Shown here: one piece after another, positions 43,989-52,986 of the stretch
Position numbering within the stretch: the first letter of the stretch is position 1
Layout: each line of letters opens with the position of its first letter
Position numbers and translations under genes: made by a program
Source of the DNA: an uncultured Alphaproteobacteria bacterium
GTDB taxonomy: Bacteria; Pseudomonadota; Alphaproteobacteria; RF32; CAG-239
Direction of reading: 5' to 3'
DNA: 64,000 nucleotides
NCBI GenBank assembly: GCA_944393215.1
Contig: CALXZL010000004.1
Span: forward strand, 62,001-126,000
Notes under the pieces: generated by a model
Told to the model about the DNA's origin: nothing
Database searches by the model: none
Seen by the model: only the letters and a program-made list of their open reading frames with translations

Positions 43989-46130
43989 TTAAAATCCTCC
44001 TTTAAACATATTCAAAATATCTTTAGCAGTATTTTTCAAATCCTTCACGCTTTGTTTTATCTCTTTTTGTGTATCTTGATAAACCTCACGCGTCGTTGCT
44101 GCAACACCTGTCGGTTTGGGGAACATGGTCGCAAAAGGTGTTCCTTGCAAAGCCGTATAACAAGGAGAAGCATCAGGATTAATAATCAGTTTTTCACCGA
44201 GATAAGCCGTTCCTCCGGTTGCAATCACACCAATCACGGCTTTGACTGTTTCCTTGTTATCCAAACGGATGGTTGGATTTTCTACCGTTCCGCTGATTTT
44301 AAGGAAGGAAGATAAGGCTTGTGCCAAATTGGTATCAACAACTTTGCCGGAAAATGGCTGCAAGGTAAAGCTGATTTTATCATTAACCAAATTCACATAA
44401 CCGTCACTAACCAAGCTCATTTGTGTTGCATTCAGGGCAATTCCTTGCGGAAAAGTAGCACGACCGTTAGCAAAATCGGCACGAACAACGGCGCAACGCA
44501 CATCCATATCCATCGTTTTTCTTTTAATTTGCAGGGTATCCAAAATTTGGGTTAAGAAGTTTCCGGTAAAAAAGCTCAAATTACCGGTTTGGATAACCGA
44601 TTGATTAAGCACAATAGCCGTTTGTCCTTTTAAGCCTTCAAACACCTGCCGATAAGTATTACCGGAACTTTGCAAATTGATATAGACGGTTGTATCGCCG
44701 CCGCTTTTAATACCGAAATCATTAGCACCGGTAATCTGAAATTCTTTATGCAGATTTTGCAATTTCAAATTTTTACTGTTAGCTTTCAAGCTCAAACTTT
44801 TAGCATTGGCATTAACATTAAGCTCGGAAGAAATATCCCCCCCGCCAAAGGAAAGATTAAGTGGATTTATCGTCAATACACCGTTTTGAAGAGTTCCTTT
44901 TGCCACCACATTTTGTATTGAAAAGGCTTTATCAACAATCAAATTGCCGACTGATAAATCAAACACGGCATTAAGCGTTTTCAAAACATCATAGGGAATA
45001 AGCTCAGCCGGAATATAATTTGCGGCTTGGGCAGAAGAAATCAGATTTAAATTCGGCAAAACAAAAGCTTGCTGTTGCGGCATAAACTTCTGCACATCAA
45101 TTTGTGAGCTTTGCAAATTAGCTCTGACAAAGGGAACTTTTTGCGAAATATCGGCATCCAACTCACCGCTCATCACATTTCCTGCCACCGAAAGCTGGCT
45201 GATTTTGGTTTTAACATTATCTAAACCGCCGTTGACTAAACCGTCAAAAACAATTTCCGGTGCATTGAAATTTCCTTGCGGATTAACCAGTTGCAAATTG
45301 AGGCTATAAGTCAAATTTGAAAACATATTGTTCAAATTACCATTGGCTTTTGCTGCCATACCATAGGCTTTAACTTGCAAATTAATCGGATAAACCTTAG
45401 CGGCTAAAGCTTGCGTAATCGAGCCGACCGTACCGCTTGCTATAATTTGCTCACCGTTATAAACCGCATCCACATCAAGCGAAATCAAATCATCGGGTGT
45501 CGGAATAGACAAATCAAGATGATTGATAACCACTTCTATTTTATCTCCGCTTTGTGCATCATCATAAACAAGCGAACCGTTTTCAATTTGCACCATTTTA
45601 GCCACAATACTGGTCAACATGGCATCGGGAGAGGAAGTTTCAGCCGGAGCAACCGTTTCCGTTGCATTGGCAACCGAAATCAACCACCCGCTTTCGGCTT
45701 TTTTGGGTTGTTGTGCTTGAGGAGTGTCCAAAGCAGGAAAATCCCAGCTGGCATCACCGTTTTGCGCCACTTCCAAATTGATAAGCGGTTCTTCCAAAAT
45801 CACCTTATCAATCACAATTTGCTGTTTCAGGAGAGGCAAAATGGCAAACTTAACATCCAGTTTTTTAACCTTAACCATCTGCGGATTTTTTGCCCAAGAC
45901 GGATTTGCCAATTCCACATCTTCCAAAATAATCGTCGGAACAAGAGAAATTCCCAAATAAGCCTCTCCGTTAAGAGAAAGCTTGCGACCGAGTTGTTCTT
46001 GCACCATTTTTTCGGCATAAGCTTTATAGCTGTTCAAATCAAAAGTCTGAATAAACACCACCGCACTAACAATCAAAACGGCAAACAAAATAAAGATAGT
46101 GCTAAAGAGGATTTTAAAAAATTTCCGCAT
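43989..46130 (-). CDS. AsmA-family protein
   Basis: This is a 713-residue envelope protein of the AsmA superfamily, related to proteins that bridge inner and outer membranes and move phospholipid. One N-terminal membrane helix (FSTIFILFAVLIVSAVVFI, ~9-27) is followed by the hallmark start DLNSYKAYAEKMVQEQLGRKLSLNGEAYLGISLVPTIILEDVELANP. The long beta-rich middle runs to an AsmA C-terminal block (LQSSGNTYRQVFEGLKGQTAIVL, FTGNFLTQILDTL, FTLQPFSGKVVDTNLAQALSSFLKISGTVENPTIRLD). It starts one base after rluC, with GGGAG 8 bases before the ATG. Confidence 0.92.
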   Translation of the reverse strand: MRKFFKILFSTIFILFAVLIVSAVVFIQTFDLNSYKAYAEKMVQEQLGRKLSLNGEAYLGISLVPTIILEDVELANPSWAKNPQMVKVKKLDVKFAILPLLKQQIVIDKVILEEPLINLEVAQNGDASWDFPALDTPQAQQPKKAESGWLISVANATETVAPAETSSPDAMLTSIVAKMVQIENGSLVYDDAQSGDKIEVVINHLDLSIPTPDDLISLDVDAVYNGEQIIASGTVGSITQALAAKVYPINLQVKAYGMAAKANGNLNNMFSNLTYSLNLQLVNPQGNFNAPEIVFDGLVNGGLDNVKTKISQLSVAGNVMSGELDADISQKVPFVRANLQSSQIDVQKFMPQQQAFVLPNLNLISSAQAANYIPAELIPYDVLKTLNAVFDLSVGNLIVDKAFSIQNVVAKGTLQNGVLTINPLNLSFGGGDISSELNVNANAKSLSLKANSKNLKLQNLHKEFQITGANDFGIKSGGDTTVYINLQSSGNTYRQVFEGLKGQTAIVLNQSVIQTGNLSFFTGNFLTQILDTLQIKRKTMDMDVRCAVVRADFANGRATFPQGIALNATQMSLVSDGYVNLVNDKISFTLQPFSGKVVDTNLAQALSSFLKISGTVENPTIRLDNKETVKAVIGVIATGGTAYLGEKLIINPDASPCYTALQGTPFATMFPKPTGVAATTREVYQDTQKEIKQSVKDLKNTAKDILNMFKGGF

Positions 46131-46131
46131 A

Positions 46132-47067
46132 TTAAAACTCCCTGAAACTTAAACCGAGTGCATCCAAATCTGCCTTAAAATAATCGGGCAGCGGCGCTGT
46201 AATAATCATTTTCTTTTGATATAAATCGGATAAATCAATTTTGTAGGCATGAAGGTGTAATTTATCACTAATATTGGCAAATTTCTGCCGAGCCGAGCCA
46301 AAATACTTATCATCCCCGACAATCGGACAACCGATATATTCCATATGGGCGCGAATTTGGTGTGTACGCCCCGTTAAAGGAGCGGCGGCGACAAGAGCAA
46401 ACTTGGCACCGACATTATCCAAAACCTCAAACTCGGTTAAAGCCGATTTGCCTTCTTTGGAGATGATTGACTTTTCTCCCACTTTTTCAAGAGCCGCTTT
46501 TATCTCGCCGTTTTGCTGTTTGGGACAACCCGAAACCAGGGCTAAATATGTTTTTTGTAAATTATGCTCGCGAAAAGCTTTGGTAAGCATATCCGCGGTT
46601 TTGCGATTGCGCGCCAAAATCAAAACACCGCTGGTATCCTTATCAATCCGATGCACGAGCTTTGGCTTTTCTTGCCCATCAAAACACAAAGCCTCCAGCA
46701 TACCGTCCACATGACGCGTGGTATTAGTTCCGCCCTGCACCGCCAAGCCGGAAGGTTTGTTCAAAGCAATGATGTTGTCATCTTTATAAATAACCATAGA
46801 TTGAATATAAGCCGCATCTTTAGCGGATACGCCTTTGCGCTCCGGCGTTGCATTAGCTTCATTATCCAAAGGCGGGACTCTGATTTCTTGTCCGGCAACA
46901 AGTTTATGTGAAGCCTCGGCTTTTTTGCCGTCGACTTTAATCTGCTTGGTACGAAGAAGCTTTTGAAACCGCCCGAATGAAAGCCCCGGATAATATTTTA
47001 AAAACCAGCGGTTCAAACGCATCCCGTCATCAACATCTTTAACTTTTTTAATCTCCACGCCGGACAT
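46132..47067 (-). CDS. rluC: RluC/RluD-family 23S rRNA pseudouridine synthase
   Basis: This enzyme isomerises specific uridines in 23S rRNA. The 311-residue protein has an N-terminal S4 RNA-binding domain (MRLNRWFLKYYPGLSFGRFQKLLRTKQIKVDGKKAE, ~16-51) and the catalytic block LVHRIDKDTSGVLILARNRKTA with the nucleophilic Asp. LTGRTHQIRAHMEYIGCPIVGDDKYFG follows. Its place downstream of rarA-crcB and upstream of ATP12 is the familiar alphaproteobacterial order and favours RluC. GGGGAATC precedes the ATG. Confidence 0.92.
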   Translation of the reverse strand: MSGVEIKKVKDVDDGMRLNRWFLKYYPGLSFGRFQKLLRTKQIKVDGKKAEASHKLVAGQEIRVPPLDNEANATPERKGVSAKDAAYIQSMVIYKDDNIIALNKPSGLAVQGGTNTTRHVDGMLEALCFDGQEKPKLVHRIDKDTSGVLILARNRKTADMLTKAFREHNLQKTYLALVSGCPKQQNGEIKAALEKVGEKSIISKEGKSALTEFEVLDNVGAKFALVAAAPLTGRTHQIRAHMEYIGCPIVGDDKYFGSARQKFANISDKLHLHAYKIDLSDLYQKKMIITAPLPDYFKADLDALGLSFREF

Positions 47068-47139
47068 CAGATTCCCCTTCTTAAAAACTTTTCAAAGTGT
47101 AACGGAAGGGAGATAAAAAAACAAGCGAATTTAAAACAA

Positions 47140-47167
47140 AAAAACGCGAACTTTCATCCGCGTTTTT
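47140..47167 (-). terminator. Terminator at the 3' end of the 47154 gene
   Basis: The 9-bp stem AAAAACGCG / CGCGTTTTT has a 10-base loop and its 3' arm covers the stop codon of the small gene. On the minus strand it would separate that gene from rluC 87 bp downstream. Confidence 0.72.
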
Positions 47168-47360
47168 GTCTTTTTTTAGTTTCTCGTTCACGCTTGCGAC
47201 GTTCTTGCCGAGAAAGCGGAGTTTTATTGTTTTCCAAAATCACCACATCTCGCTCTGCTGCTTCAATACCATATTCTTCCTTCATAATATCTGTCAACTG
47301 TTGCACTTCCTTCGTTGACAAACTGACAAGCTTTTCGGCAAAACATTTCAAATCAAACAT
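47154..47360 (-). CDS. Small protein resembling the L7/L12 N-terminal domain
   Basis: This is a 68-residue ORF. Residues 1-35 ([30 protein letters not shown]) follow the helix-turn-helix pattern of the ribosomal L7/L12 dimerisation domain. The C-terminal 25 residues are strongly basic ([19 protein letters not shown]), suggesting nucleic-acid binding. The hinge and C-terminal domain of L7/L12 are absent. A terminator overlaps its end, which supports a real transcript. Likeness to L7/L12 is my reading of a short pattern and could be coincidental. Confidence 0.5.
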   Translation of the reverse strand: MFDLKCFAEKLVSLSTKEVQQLTDIMKEEYGIEAAERDVVILENNKTPLSRQERRKRERETKKRQKRG

Positions 47361-47430
47361 AGATACAAATTTTTAAGATTAATAATTTTTTATTTAGAGA
47401 CAAACTATCACAAATAAGAAAAAAATCAAT

Positions 47431-47789
47431 CTAAAAACAAAGCTTGCCGATTTTAATACCGATAAACAAAAATCCGATTCCCAAGATAAGAGAACCTAAA
47501 AGATACAAAAGCCCTTCCGCCATTTTGGCATTGGTCAGCAAATTACCGAAATCGAGCATATAAGTAGAAAAAGTGGTAAAACCGCAAGCATTCCGGTAAT
47601 GACAAAAGCACGCACTTCTGGACGCAAATCGGCTTTGTTGGCAAAATATTCAAAAGCAATACCAATCAACATCGCACCCATCAGATTCACACTCATCACC
47701 GCCCAATGATTACCGATTTTGGAACAAACCAAATGGCGAAGAATAGAACCCAATCCGCCTCCTAAAAACACACTCAAAAAAGTTGTCAT
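47431..47789 (-). pseudogene. crcB: Fluoride channel CrcB, disrupted by a one-base frameshift
   Basis: The frame from the ATG at 47789 codes for FLGGGLGSILRHLVCSKIG..SVNLMGAMLIGIAFEYF and RAFVITGML, then reads into LAVLPLFLL and stops at 47535. In the +1 frame from about 47590 the sequence continues GGFTTFSTYMLDFGNLL, LLYLLGSLILGIGFLF and GIKIGKLCF to TAG at 47431-47433. Restoring one G (CTTGCGG to CTTGGCGG) would give a complete ~119-residue CrcB/Fluc with its central GGFTTFST motif. The start overlaps rarA by four bases in the usual order. A real mutation or a sequencing error cannot be told apart here. Confidence 0.9.
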
Positions 47790-49126
47790 TTTTCACTGTC
47801 CTTATTTTGCGTTTGTTGTTGTGCTTTGGCACGCTGTTTTTCGGCGCGCAAACGCTCAAAATATTCCACTCTTTTCTTAATTTCTCTTTCAAAACCGCGG
47901 TCAACCGGAAAATAAAGCTTGGTACGACGCACGCCGTCGGGAAAATAGTTTGCCCCCGAAAAACCGTCTTCGCAGTCGGGATCATATTCATAGCCTTCAT
48001 TATAACCCAAATCACGCATCAGTTTTGTCGGTGCATTTAAAATGTTCTTCGGCGGCATCAGAGAGCCTGTTTTTCTTGCCAAATCGCGTGCGGCATAAGT
48101 TGATTTGTACAAAGAAGCCGACTTTGGTGCCGTTGCCAAATATGCCGTAAGTTGATAAAGTGCCAAATCTCCCTCCGGCGAACCCAACCGTTCATAAGTT
48201 TGCCAGCAGGAAATGGCTTGTGTCACCGCATTAGGATCCGCCAAAGAAACATCTTCCACCGCAAAGCGTGTTAAGCGGCGGAAAAGATATTTGGGATCTT
48301 CACCGGCTTCAAGCATACGAGCCACCCAGTATAAACCGGCGTCCACATCCGAGCCGCGCAAAGATTTATGCACGGCGGAAATCAGATTATAGTGCCCGTC
48401 ACGCCCTTTGTCATAAATCGGCGCGCGCGAACGGATAATTTTCACAATCGATTCTTTATCAAAAATCTCCTCCGGTTTGGCATAAGACCAGACCGATTCG
48501 GCTAAATTTAAAATATATCGACCGTCACCGTCAGCCGTATCCTTCATAAACTGGCGTGCTTCTTCATCAACAGGAAGCTTTTTGCCTGTTTCTTTTTCGG
48601 CACGGGTTAAAAGCACTTCAAAGTCATCTGAAGTTAAGCGGTTCAAAACAAAAACCTGACAACGAGAAAGCAAAGCGGCATTAAGCTCAAAAGACGGATT
48701 TTCGGTTGTAGCTCCGACCAAAATCACCGTACCGTCTTCAACATAAGGCAAAAATCCGTCTTGCTGTGATTTATTAAAGCGATGGATTTCATCAACAAAA
48801 AGCAACGTCCCTTTGCCTTGATTGGCTCTTCTTTCCTGCGCATATTGAAACACGCGCTTCAAATCGGCAACACCGGAAAACACGGCAGAAATCTGCTCAA
48901 AATAAAGATTGGTATGTTCGGCAATCAAGCGCGCGATAGTAGTTTTGCCGCAACCCGGAGGTCCCCACAAAATAAAAGAAGTAATTTTACCGGATTTTAT
49001 CATTCGTCCCAAAGGAGCATTTTCACCGACCAAATGATCCTGCCCTACCACCTCTGCAAGTGTTTGAGGGCGCAATCTGTCCGCCAGCGGACGTTTAATC
49101 GTTGATGAAAATAAAGTTTCTTCCAT
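47786..49126 (-). CDS. rarA: RarA (MgsA), replication-associated recombination ATPase
   Basis: This AAA+ clamp-loader-like ATPase acts at stalled replication forks. The 446-residue protein has RPLADRLRPQTLAEVVGQDHL near the start, Walker A GPPGCGKT (55-62), Walker B LLFVDEIHRFNKSQQD, sensor 1 VGATTENPSFELNAALLSRC, and the C-terminal tetramerisation domain with DPNAVTQAISCWQTYERLGSPEG and ANYFPDGV. Its TGA overlaps crcB. It heads the rarA-crcB-...-rluC run. Confidence 0.97.
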   Translation of the reverse strand: MEETLFSSTIKRPLADRLRPQTLAEVVGQDHLVGENAPLGRMIKSGKITSFILWGPPGCGKTTIARLIAEHTNLYFEQISAVFSGVADLKRVFQYAQERRANQGKGTLLFVDEIHRFNKSQQDGFLPYVEDGTVILVGATTENPSFELNAALLSRCQVFVLNRLTSDDFEVLLTRAEKETGKKLPVDEEARQFMKDTADGDGRYILNLAESVWSYAKPEEIFDKESIVKIIRSRAPIYDKGRDGHYNLISAVHKSLRGSDVDAGLYWVARMLEAGEDPKYLFRRLTRFAVEDVSLADPNAVTQAISCWQTYERLGSPEGDLALYQLTAYLATAPKSASLYKSTYAARDLARKTGSLMPPKNILNAPTKLMRDLGYNEGYEYDPDCEDGFSGANYFPDGVRRTKLYFPVDRGFEREIKKRVEYFERLRAEKQRAKAQQQTQNKDSEK

Positions 49127-49226
49127 TTTTTTACCGATTCGTTAATACAATAAGAACACAATATCAAACTTTACTTTAAAATGACAGCTTTTTTTCACAA
49201 AAAAAGAACGAAAATAGAACTTTCAA

Positions 49227-51536
49227 TTATTTTCGAAATGGATTAGCATTTTCTTTAACATCAGAAAAATCAAATGCATCTTCAGATAGCCACCAATCAT
49301 TATCCTCATTTTCGGAGAGCATTTTTTGGTTTTGCCAGCGTGTTGAAATGTCATCTGCCAAAACGCTTTCCTTATCGGCAACCTGTTCAATAGTTTCAAC
49401 GGCAGCTTCATATCTATTTTCCAAATAAATATCAATATCTTCCAAATTTTCCAATTTGCAACCCGAAGAACGTAAAACCTCAAGCAAATCAGGCGTATCC
49501 ATATCCTGTATATTACGCAAATGGAGCAAATCATTATCGGCAAAATAAGCGGCATCAAAAGTTGCTTTCCGTTTTAGACCGTCGAAAGCCAAAAAGAACG
49601 CCGAACGAATTTTAAAAGGCATTTTATAAACATTCGGCAAAAACAAAATTTCATCTCCATGAACCCAAGACAAGTTTTTAGCCGCCAAAAGACGATTCGC
49701 AACCTTACGATAATAAGCAGAATCTTTAATCTGCGGAACAAGAGAACTATCCTTCTGCACAGAAGCCACAATTCCGCCCGTAGCCATTTTTTGCAACTCT
49801 GCGGCGGCATTGGAAATATTTTCTGATAATAAAATTTTATATTGAGTCTTATTAATGATGTTTTCTAAAGTAGTCTGAGAATATTTCAACTGTAAATTAG
49901 CCAAAGAATTAGCGGTCAACACCAGACCGATATTTCGAGCATCCGCCTCATGCATAGCTCGAGACAAAGACTTATATTCGGGTTGCTGTTCTGCATTATC
50001 AAAAATAAACTGCAACGGACGTTCTCCTTTTTTTGAAGAAGAAGCCATATGATAATAAAGCAACATGTCCACAAACAATTTATTGATAAAATTAATATTT
50101 TTATCCCCGGAAATACTATAAACCGTGGTAACCGGATCATCATAAGTTGAGCGCAAATCAGCAATAGAAAAATCACTGGTAGAAGTACGTTCTCGCACGG
50201 AAGAATTGCGAAAAAGACTCAACGGATTAAACAGCATCGGAAAAATAACGCTTCTCTGTTTTTGCGAAAGATAAAACAGCTGTTGCAAAATCTCGGTAAC
50301 CGTATTGTCATAACCAAAAAATTCAGCCTCTTGCGAACAATATTCCAGCACAATTTTCCAAACATCTACCACTTCTTTTTCTTGAGCTTTAACCAACAAA
50401 AAACATTGTAACAACCAATCTGCAAACATGGAAAGATTAAGCTCCTTACCTTGCCAAGCCTGAGGCACCCCTTCCCAACTTCCGATAGGCAAATAAGTAT
50501 CCTTAGATAAAGTATTTTTTTCTAAAGCTTCAATAGCAGGAGCGGCATAATCTTTATTCATGATAACATAATAGCTGAGCAACAATCGTTTATCTTCTTT
50601 GGACAAACGATCCTTATCCAACAAAACGCCCAAAAAATAATCATTAGCGGCAGCATGTTCAATTTTGGCAACAAAAAAGCTCAATAAACCAAAAAGTGCA
50701 CGTCCAGCCAACTGCGGCCAATAGTCATCACTCAAAGTTTCGGCTTTATCATTATAAAAAATAAAATATTTTGCCAATCCCTTCAAATAATCATCTCGCG
50801 CTTTTCCCTTTGGAGGCATTTCTTTATTTGATAACGGATTCCAGCGCGGATAATACTCATTTTTCAGCGGAGCATCACATAGGCTCCAATTAAAATAGAA
50901 TACCGGTCCCAAAGAAGCCCGATACCCACTGGTATATTCAGCCAGCTCATTTTGCGAACTGACAGCCACAATACAACTGTTATCCGCTTTTAAAATGGTC
51001 GGAATACAGACACAAGAAGTTTTACCCCCGCTGTCATTACCCAAAGCGAGCAAAGATTTATTATCGGGCATTTGCAAAAGCATATCATCCGACACACCCA
51101 AAACACAATATTTTCCGTTAAGAAAATCTTTGTTAATCAGCTTTTGCGGATTGGAAAAATCTATTGTTTCAATCTGACTTTTAAATTTTTTATAAACGGC
51201 TCTTCCCTTCCAAATTATCAAAGACAAAAGGAAAAGAGGAAGAATCATCGGAACAAAATGAGCCCCTGACAATTTATTTTGCAACCACAAAGTCTTTAAG
51301 CTTTTTGCCCAATCCCAATAAACCTCACCCAAATAGAAGGGATCAAAAAATATTTTTCCGGCAAAAGAAAATGCATCATGAAGAATTTTTAAGCTAAAAC
51401 CTTTTTGAGACAAGCGGAGAAAAGCAATTAAAACAGCTGCCAACAGAAAGATTCCGATAACGCCTAAAAATATCACCAAAAATTTCTTTAACCAAATTTT
51501 TGGTGATATTTGTGCAATATAAGTTTTAATATCCAA
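49227..51536 (-). CDS. VirD4/TraG-like type IV secretion coupling ATPase, divergent orphan
   Basis: The 769-residue protein has two N-terminal membrane helices (~17-41, 94-109) followed by a VirD4/TraG-type ATPase. Walker A is GNDSGGKT (166-173) leading to the typical IPTIL; then NELAEYTSGYRASLGPVFYFNW, RWNPLS (~231-236) and DDYWPQLAGRALFGLLSFFV match coupling-protein blocks. Walker B is LQFIFDNAEQQ with Asp513 but Asn514 where the catalytic Glu is expected. The C-terminal ~170 residues are acidic and specific. No virB, relaxase or pilus genes are nearby; it follows the pentapeptide-repeat gene by 13 bp. Pumping or tethering of a protein substrate is inference. Confidence 0.8.
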   Translation of the reverse strand: MDIKTYIAQISPKIWLKKFLVIFLGVIGIFLLAAVLIAFLRLSQKGFSLKILHDAFSFAGKIFFDPFYLGEVYWDWAKSLKTLWLQNKLSGAHFVPMILPLFLLSLIIWKGRAVYKKFKSQIETIDFSNPQKLINKDFLNGKYCVLGVSDDMLLQMPDNKSLLALGNDSGGKTSCVCIPTILKADNSCIVAVSSQNELAEYTSGYRASLGPVFYFNWSLCDAPLKNEYYPRWNPLSNKEMPPKGKARDDYLKGLAKYFIFYNDKAETLSDDYWPQLAGRALFGLLSFFVAKIEHAAANDYFLGVLLDKDRLSKEDKRLLLSYYVIMNKDYAAPAIEALEKNTLSKDTYLPIGSWEGVPQAWQGKELNLSMFADWLLQCFLLVKAQEKEVVDVWKIVLEYCSQEAEFFGYDNTVTEILQQLFYLSQKQRSVIFPMLFNPLSLFRNSSVRERTSTSDFSIADLRSTYDDPVTTVYSISGDKNINFINKLFVDMLLYYHMASSSKKGERPLQFIFDNAEQQPEYKSLSRAMHEADARNIGLVLTANSLANLQLKYSQTTLENIINKTQYKILLSENISNAAAELQKMATGGIVASVQKDSSLVPQIKDSAYYRKVANRLLAAKNLSWVHGDEILFLPNVYKMPFKIRSAFFLAFDGLKRKATFDAAYFADNDLLHLRNIQDMDTPDLLEVLRSSGCKLENLEDIDIYLENRYEAAVETIEQVADKESVLADDISTRWQNQKMLSENEDNDWWLSEDAFDFSDVKENANPFRK

Positions 51537-51549
51537 GCGTCAAACTCCC

Positions 51550-52908
51550 TTAATCACGACCTCTGTCTCGATTGATAAAACGCTCAATTTTCACGTTATC
51601 TTTAGATTTTTCTTTTATATGAACATCCTTCTGTCTCTCAGGAGAATTTTCTTTAGAAACTTCTTTTTGAAATTCCTGTTTTTTTGCGGCAAGTTTTTTC
51701 CGTTCCTCTTCCTTATGCTGCATAATTCGCTCTTTCAACTCTTCATTACGAGCCTTATCTTCATCTTTACGCAATTTTTCTTCTTTAATCTGAGCGACAA
51801 TTTCCTCACCTTCCAGAGGAGGATTAGGTTTTCCTGCCGATTTTCGAAATAATTTCATTCCGGATTCGACCAATTTGCCGATATCAAGCCCTTTTTCTTT
51901 AGTAACATCCCAAACGCCGAACTCTTTTCCGTTATCATAAAACAAATCATGCAAATCAATACCGTTATCTTTTTTCTTTTGTGGCTTTTTAGGAGCCAAA
52001 AGGCGAGCCAACTCCTGAGCTGAAGGCGGATGACCGAGCGCTTCGGCAATCTGAGCGGGAGAAATAATACACTCACTTAAATCAAGCTCCCACAGGTTAA
52101 CCCCACGCAAAGAACATCCGGTAAAATCCACGCCGCGCAAACTCACTTTGGTCAAATCGATTTTAGATAAATCGAGCAAAGTCAGGTTAAGTTTGGTCAA
52201 ATTGAGCTTATGCGGATAATAGACTGCCATATATTCGACCAAAGCCTGCAACTCTTCAATACCGAGCTCATCAATTTCCACACCGAGCAGAATAGCTTCT
52301 TCCAAATTAGCTTCGGTTAAGACAACGCCGTTTAATTTTGCACCGGTAAAATTAGCCCGCAAAAGATTTGCTCCGGAAAGGACGGCTCCGGTCAAATCGG
52401 CATGGGACAAATTAACATCCGTCATATTTGCTCCGGAAAAATCTGCCCCGGACAAAATGGCATGCGAGAAATCAGAACCGGTCAAATCCGCTGCCGAAAA
52501 ATTAGCATTTGTTAAATCTGCCTTGGCAAAATTCTGTTCAGCCAAAACTTGTCCGGTAAATTCTTTGCCTTTGTTTTGGGCAAGTGTTTCTGGAATTTTA
52601 AACATTTTATTTTCCACGGCAATCTCTGCCATAGAAATTTGAGAAGGACGCAAACCTTCACTTTTTTTAGGAGCGGGAGAAACTGTTTTCTTTTCTTTTA
52701 TTTCAGGTTTGGGAGAAGATTTTGCGGCATCCTCCTCAAGAGGAAATTCATCCTGATTGGAAACGGCTCGCCAAGAATAAGTCATTGAGGTATCACCAAC
52801 CTTTTTAGGCGGATAAGCATGCTTTGAAGAAGAAAAATCAAAGACATTGTCCTCACTTTTCTTATCCTTTCGCGGTGGTATTGAAAACTTATTATTAAAA
52901 TCGGACAT
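51550..52908 (-). CDS. Pentapeptide-repeat protein with charged C-terminal coiled coil
   Basis: This is a 452-residue cytoplasmic protein with no signal or membrane segment. Residues ~1-105 are disordered and charged (FSIPPRKDKKSEDN; KPEIKEKKTVSPAPKK). Residues ~120-205 are consecutive A(D/N)(L/F)xx pentapeptides (ADLTNANFSAADLTGSDF...ANLLRANFTGAKL), forming a right-handed beta-helix; a short helical break (~215-240) is followed by more repeats to ~285. Residues ~340-452 are a Lys/Glu/Arg-rich coiled coil. ATG 52908 is preferred over an upstream TTG. It is the middle gene between a SPOR lipoprotein and a VirD4-like ATPase; an adaptor role is speculation. Confidence 0.82.
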   Translation of the reverse strand: MSDFNNKFSIPPRKDKKSEDNVFDFSSSKHAYPPKKVGDTSMTYSWRAVSNQDEFPLEEDAAKSSPKPEIKEKKTVSPAPKKSEGLRPSQISMAEIAVENKMFKIPETLAQNKGKEFTGQVLAEQNFAKADLTNANFSAADLTGSDFSHAILSGADFSGANMTDVNLSHADLTGAVLSGANLLRANFTGAKLNGVVLTEANLEEAILLGVEIDELGIEELQALVEYMAVYYPHKLNLTKLNLTLLDLSKIDLTKVSLRGVDFTGCSLRGVNLWELDLSECIISPAQIAEALGHPPSAQELARLLAPKKPQKKKDNGIDLHDLFYDNGKEFGVWDVTKEKGLDIGKLVESGMKLFRKSAGKPNPPLEGEEIVAQIKEEKLRKDEDKARNEELKERIMQHKEEERKKLAAKKQEFQKEVSKENSPERQKDVHIKEKSKDNVKIERFINRDRGRD

Positions 52909-52986
52909 ATTCAAAACACTTTCCCAACAAGCAGTCAATTTAGAATATAATAAAATATTTTCTGAATATTGACAACCATTTTAAGC

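Noticed and set aside
45411-46145. A 244-codon plus-strand open frame opposite the AsmA gene
   Set aside because: It is antisense to a well-supported AsmA protein and its product is a His/Asn/Ile-rich string typical of reverse-frame translation.
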